NCBI RefSeq assembly: GCF_014651835.1
Contig: NZ_BMXQ01000001.1
Coordinates: 496,001 to 560,000, forward strand
DNA: 64,000 bases
Origin: Pigmentiphaga litoralis
GTDB lineage: Bacteria; Pseudomonadota; Gammaproteobacteria; Burkholderiales; Burkholderiaceae_B
Direction of reading: 5' to 3'
Shown here: positions 61,680 through 64,000 of the stretch, piece by piece
How positions within the stretch are numbered: the first letter of the stretch is position 1
Layout: every line of letters starts with the position of its first letter
Translations under genes and position numbers: made by a program
The notes under the pieces: generated by a model
What the model saw: only the letters and a program-made list of their open reading frames with translations
Told to the model about the DNA's origin: nothing
Database searches by the model: none

Positions 61680-62224
61680 TACGACTCCCAGAGGGAAGAA
61701 ACACTAAAACCGATGGCCTTCGAATTCAGGCGGCTAGTATCAAATACGGCGTCCGCTAGCAACTCTAGTCCTCTGGCAGCGATTTCGTTCGGATGATCTT
61801 GGACGTTTCGGTAGCTGGTCTCGCAGCTTTCAGCACGGAGGCTGTAGCGAGCGTGCAAAATATCTTCACGCGCTCGAAGATGTACATGTCGAACCGCGTT
61901 GCCAAAGCGTTCCCGGAAGTGCTGCACCTGCTGTGGTTTTCGCGCAGCATCAAGCATCCACCCCGCGATCTGCGGATTGGCATCAACCGCAGGATCAGCC
62001 ACGCAGTCAACGACCCAACGGAAGTCGGTCTCGTGGTCTAGCCGGTCACCTAAATCCTGCAGGCTCGTGCGCCCTTTAAGAATATCGGCTCCGCCCTCAA
62101 ACTCGATTAAATAGCTCCTGGTGCTTAATCGGCAAAAGCCGAACTCAGTTGACAGCACTTGCGCCACGGCCGTCTTGCCTGATGCAATGGCGCCACTAAG
62201 TATCAACATTCGCTGAAGCGGCAT
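61679..62224 (-). CDS. Small P-loop kinase, homologous to the N-domain of the next protein
   Basis: 181 residues from ATG 62224 with GGGAGG upstream; Met6 is an alternative start. Walker A GAIASGKT (11-18) is followed by a segment EFGFCRLSTRSYL that aligns with QYSFRVIRTKAVL of the downstream fusion. RFGNAVRHVHLRA aligns with TFGSSITHVHLWA. It looks like a nucleoside- or nucleotide-kinase (dNMP kinase/AAA_33 type), but the substrate is unknown. It is the first gene of the operon; the downstream ORF begins at its stop. Confidence 0.75.
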   Translation of the reverse strand: MPLQRMLILSGAIASGKTAVAQVLSTEFGFCRLSTRSYLIEFEGGADILKGRTSLQDLGDRLDHETDFRWVVDCVADPAVDANPQIAGWMLDAARKPQQVQHFRERFGNAVRHVHLRAREDILHARYSLRAESCETSYRNVQDHPNEIAARGLELLADAVFDTSRLNSKAIGFSVSSLWES

Positions 62225-62235
62225 TCCAGTCCTCC

Positions 62236-62260
62236 CACAAGGATTAATCCTTTTTGTGAG
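62236..62260. promoter_or_regulatory. Palindromic operator candidate upstream of the kinase-PurZ operon
   Basis: AAGGATTAATCCTT is a perfect 14-base palindrome (62239-62252), with CACAA/TTGTG extending it imperfectly. It lies about 15 bases upstream of the first start codon, close to where transcription would begin, so a bound repressor would block the operon. Confidence 0.5.
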
Positions 62261-63314
62261 ATTAGCAGATTAACGTTCGGCACTTATGTTTATTATTGTT
62301 GATTGGCTCGAACCAGTTTCGCTTCGATTGGGAGTGGTTGTAGACTTAACGCAGAACGGTCTCTTAGCTGCAATGCGGGTCAGGGTACACAACCTGAAGG
62401 TTGAGCAAGTTCTGGGGCCGAGGATGCATGAACTGTTCGCTGCGTTAACTTACCTATGGCGGCCTGTTCAGCTCTCCTAAAAATGACGTCCGCGTGGCCA
62501 TCGATTGCCGATCGCTGCTTAAGCCGCGACCTAAGCTACGCCCTCCTGGAGCTGTCCCGGCGGCGCGGGACGGCTATTGGTTATTCAACGTCGCACGCGG
62601 CGACGGGTATGTTTCGGATTTGCCTTCCGCGCTCTGGCGTAGTCGTCAATAGTGCGCTCAGGCGTCTCCCTCTGATCGCCGCATCCAACGCTTTACACAT
62701 TACAAACGCATCGAACAATCTAGCCTTCAGCCTGAGCGCTAGTTGGATCGTAATGTGCGCGGTATCCGCCGCAAGCAGCGGCCGGTTTAAGTTGAGCGAC
62801 TCCTCCCGCGGGTGCAGTCGACATGCTGAAGCCTGCAACATCGGATACTTGCCGTCTAGCCCGGCAGTGTCTTCGCAACATCGCCAGCAACCAAGCACCG
62901 ATCCGTACAGCATCCAATTCCGTTGCCTCGCGGTATGGCACGCGCCACCTCTTTCCGGTGCACGTCTTCACGATAATGGCGCCGTAGGTCTGCTCCGTCA
63001 TGAAGGTAGCGTCAACCGTATGGGATCCAGCTCAGCCTTGATGTTGGTTGCAGCCATCTTCTTGGGTCACCGCAAGCCATCGAATGACAGACCGAATACG
63101 TTGCGGACAACCCTGTACACCACCTGCGGCGACCCGCCAGCCGGCGGTCAACGCCTCTCTGCAGTTAGGGTCGGATACTGGGTTGGAACGTCGTCGCCGT
63201 CGCGGCGAGCGGCCGTATCGCCGTCGTAGCGACTGTCGATGGCCAGGGTAGAGCTTTGCAACTGTGCCGGTGGTATGGCCGGTCGTCAGGCGAAGCGTGC
63301 CTCGTTGTCAAGGC
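62261..63314. other. About 1 kb without a confident gene
   Basis: Several short overlapping reading frames exist on both strands, the longest 257 codons on the plus strand (62456-63229), but none shows recognisable motifs or consistent codon choice. A minus-strand frame at 62720-63001 starts MTEQTYGAIIVKTCTGKRW and might be the remnant of a small gene. I read this stretch as degenerate island sequence. Confidence 0.5.
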
Positions 63315-63733
63315 TTATAGGACTGTCTCCATAGGACATGAAGGGTCGCGCCGGCGATCGACCTTGGGGAGTAGGACCAGGCACGTTGTCAAAAGCAGGG
63401 CGCCGTTGAAGAGGTGAAGCGACGGCGGCAGCGGTAGCGCGGAGGCTGCCAGCGCGATCTGGGCGAAGTAGAGGAGGGATGTCCGGCTCGCCCACCCGCT
63501 CAAGCCTCTTAGCCGGGAAACGACAAGCGTCCGGCAAGAAGGGCAATTACTGAAAGAGGTAGCGTGCCGCCAAGCGCCGCATGTAGACCCCACAGGTCGC
63601 GGTCGTGAAACAGCGCGAGTCCGCCGCTCAGGAACTGGCTCAAGATGCCGCCGGCCAGGATTCTGGGCGAGACCGTGAACCAGCGCGGCGTGCTGAAGCC
63701 CGTATCGACGGACGTGTCATAGATCTTTTCCAT
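63315..63733 (-). pseudogene. DUF6220-like four-helix membrane protein, frameshifted
   Basis: Frame one, from ATG 63733, reads ILAGGILSQFLSGGLALF and LWGLHAALGGTLPLSVIALLAGR and hits a stop at 63509. A second frame continues the same fold with LSGWASRTSLLYFAQIALAASAL and LHLFNGALLLTTCLVLLP to a stop at 63315. Joining them near 63520-63540 gives about 139 residues with four hydrophobic segments, which fits DUF6220-like proteins. One missing base explains the break. It is either a pseudogene or a sequencing error. It begins 3 bases after the end of the preceding gene. Confidence 0.55.
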
Positions 63734-63736
63734 CGT

Positions 63737-64000
63737 TCACGCTGCGTCGGGGGCGGACGTGCTCGCGATCCAATGCTCGAGTCTGGCAGCGCAGTCGGTC
63801 GCGGCGATCTCAAGTGCTACGGGCTCCAGCTTGTTCGCTTCATACACGCCGAAGGGCATGGCGTAGCCCAGCCCGCAGCGATGCGCTGTCGCGCAGCGGC
63901 GCGACAAGTTCACTCATCGGAAACATGTTGCGCCCGCCAGCGCGATAAGAATCCAGCAAGTTGCCCGCAGTCGTCTTAATGATCAACGGCGTGCCTTCGA
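63737..64000 (-). pseudogene. C-terminal end of a KefF/NAD(P)H-quinone-oxidoreductase-like gene, frameshifted and cut by window edge
   Basis: From the window edge one frame reads PLIIKTTAGNLLDSYRAGG then MSELVAPLRDSA, resembling the TTGG-x-YRxGG and ExLxPLxxTA segments of flavodoxin-like KefF/MdaB-type enzymes. After about 63875 the match continues in another frame, CGLGYAMPFGVYEANKLEPV, to a stop at 63737. A one- or two-base indel lies near 63873-63880. The 5' part is outside the window, so intactness there is unknown. Confidence 0.5.

Larger units (their letters stand above)
59085..64000. mobile_element. Putative genomic island beginning at the guaA 3' end
   Basis: Immediately after guaA the DNA becomes clearly richer in A+T, the genes are non-housekeeping, and gene remnants appear. 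The guaA 3' end is an established chromosomal target for integrative elements. No integrase, transposase or flanking direct repeat is visible, so the right limit is unknown and could lie inside or beyond the window. Confidence 0.45.

Noticed and set aside
62326-62344. Possible direct repeat of the guaA end (CGATTGGGAGTGG versus CGATTGAGTGGGAG)
   Set aside because: Similarity is too short and gapped to support an attachment-site repeat.
62286-62480. 64-codon plus-strand frame divergent from the kinase gene
   Set aside because: No recognisable motif, no good ribosome site, and no helix-turn-helix. It could be chance in A+T-richer DNA.
62456-63229. 257-codon plus-strand open frame
   Set aside because: Composition (many Ser, Arg, Cys) and lack of motifs look like a frame over non-coding or decayed sequence.

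Overview
The window is G+C-rich chromosome from a betaproteobacterium. Gene content and order point to Burkholderiales, most likely Alcaligenaceae close to Bordetella or Achromobacter: an OmpR/EnvZ pair of the RisA/RisS kind, smc-zipA-ligA, map-glnD divergent from rpsB-tsf-pyrH-frr-uppS-cdsA-dxr-rseP-bamA-skp-lpxD-fabZ-lpxA-lpxB-rnhB, a ppsR/ppsA divergent pair, and a Bug/TctC-type solute-binding protein. The species cannot be fixed from the sequence alone.

Layout. 1-3400 (minus): peroxide detoxification (ahpD, cut by the window edge, and ahpC) and an envelope-stress two-component system. 3470-6270 (plus): a small exported protein, then tsaB-rimI-udg with ATGA overlaps and a strong terminator. 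6300-8245 (minus): lplT and queF. 8480-16500 (plus): smc, zipA, ligA, an MTA/MTI phosphorylase and a DUF2789 protein. 16600-23550 (minus): gst, glgP, glnD, map. 23600-40150 (plus): the long translation, isoprenoid, outer-membrane and lipid A supercluster, ending with rnhB and a SpoU methyltransferase. 40146-45215: ppsR against ppsA, then nfeD and an SPFH gene. 45375-46703: smpB divergent from ratA-rnfH. 46717-50348 (minus): a glycosyltransferase/UDP-galactopyranose mutase fusion with a coupled glycosidase. 50834-54208 (plus): a LysR regulator, a type B carboxylesterase and a Bug protein. 54308-56005: azoR divergent from a LysR gene. 56035-59084 (plus): guaB-guaA.

After the 3' end of guaA the character of the DNA changes. 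Base composition becomes visibly more A+T-rich, codon usage changes already inside the last third of guaA, and no housekeeping genes follow. This looks like the edge of a genomic island at guaA, although no integrase lies in the window. Its main content is a tightly coupled three-gene minus-strand operon (62224 to 59351): a small P-loop kinase; a fusion of a homologous P-loop kinase to an adenylosuccinate-synthetase-like domain; and a protein resembling the DUF7002/ADP-ribosyltransferase-like group. The synthetase-like domain keeps nearly all PurA motifs but has GSEGKG where PurA has GDEGKG. As I recall, loss of this catalytic Asp is characteristic of PurZ, the phage enzyme that makes 2-aminoadenylosuccinate from dGMP. 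I regard this operon as the best candidate for an undescribed purine-nucleotide modification, defence or toxin system. The rest of the window, 62225-64000, holds degenerate sequence and the ends of two frameshifted genes.
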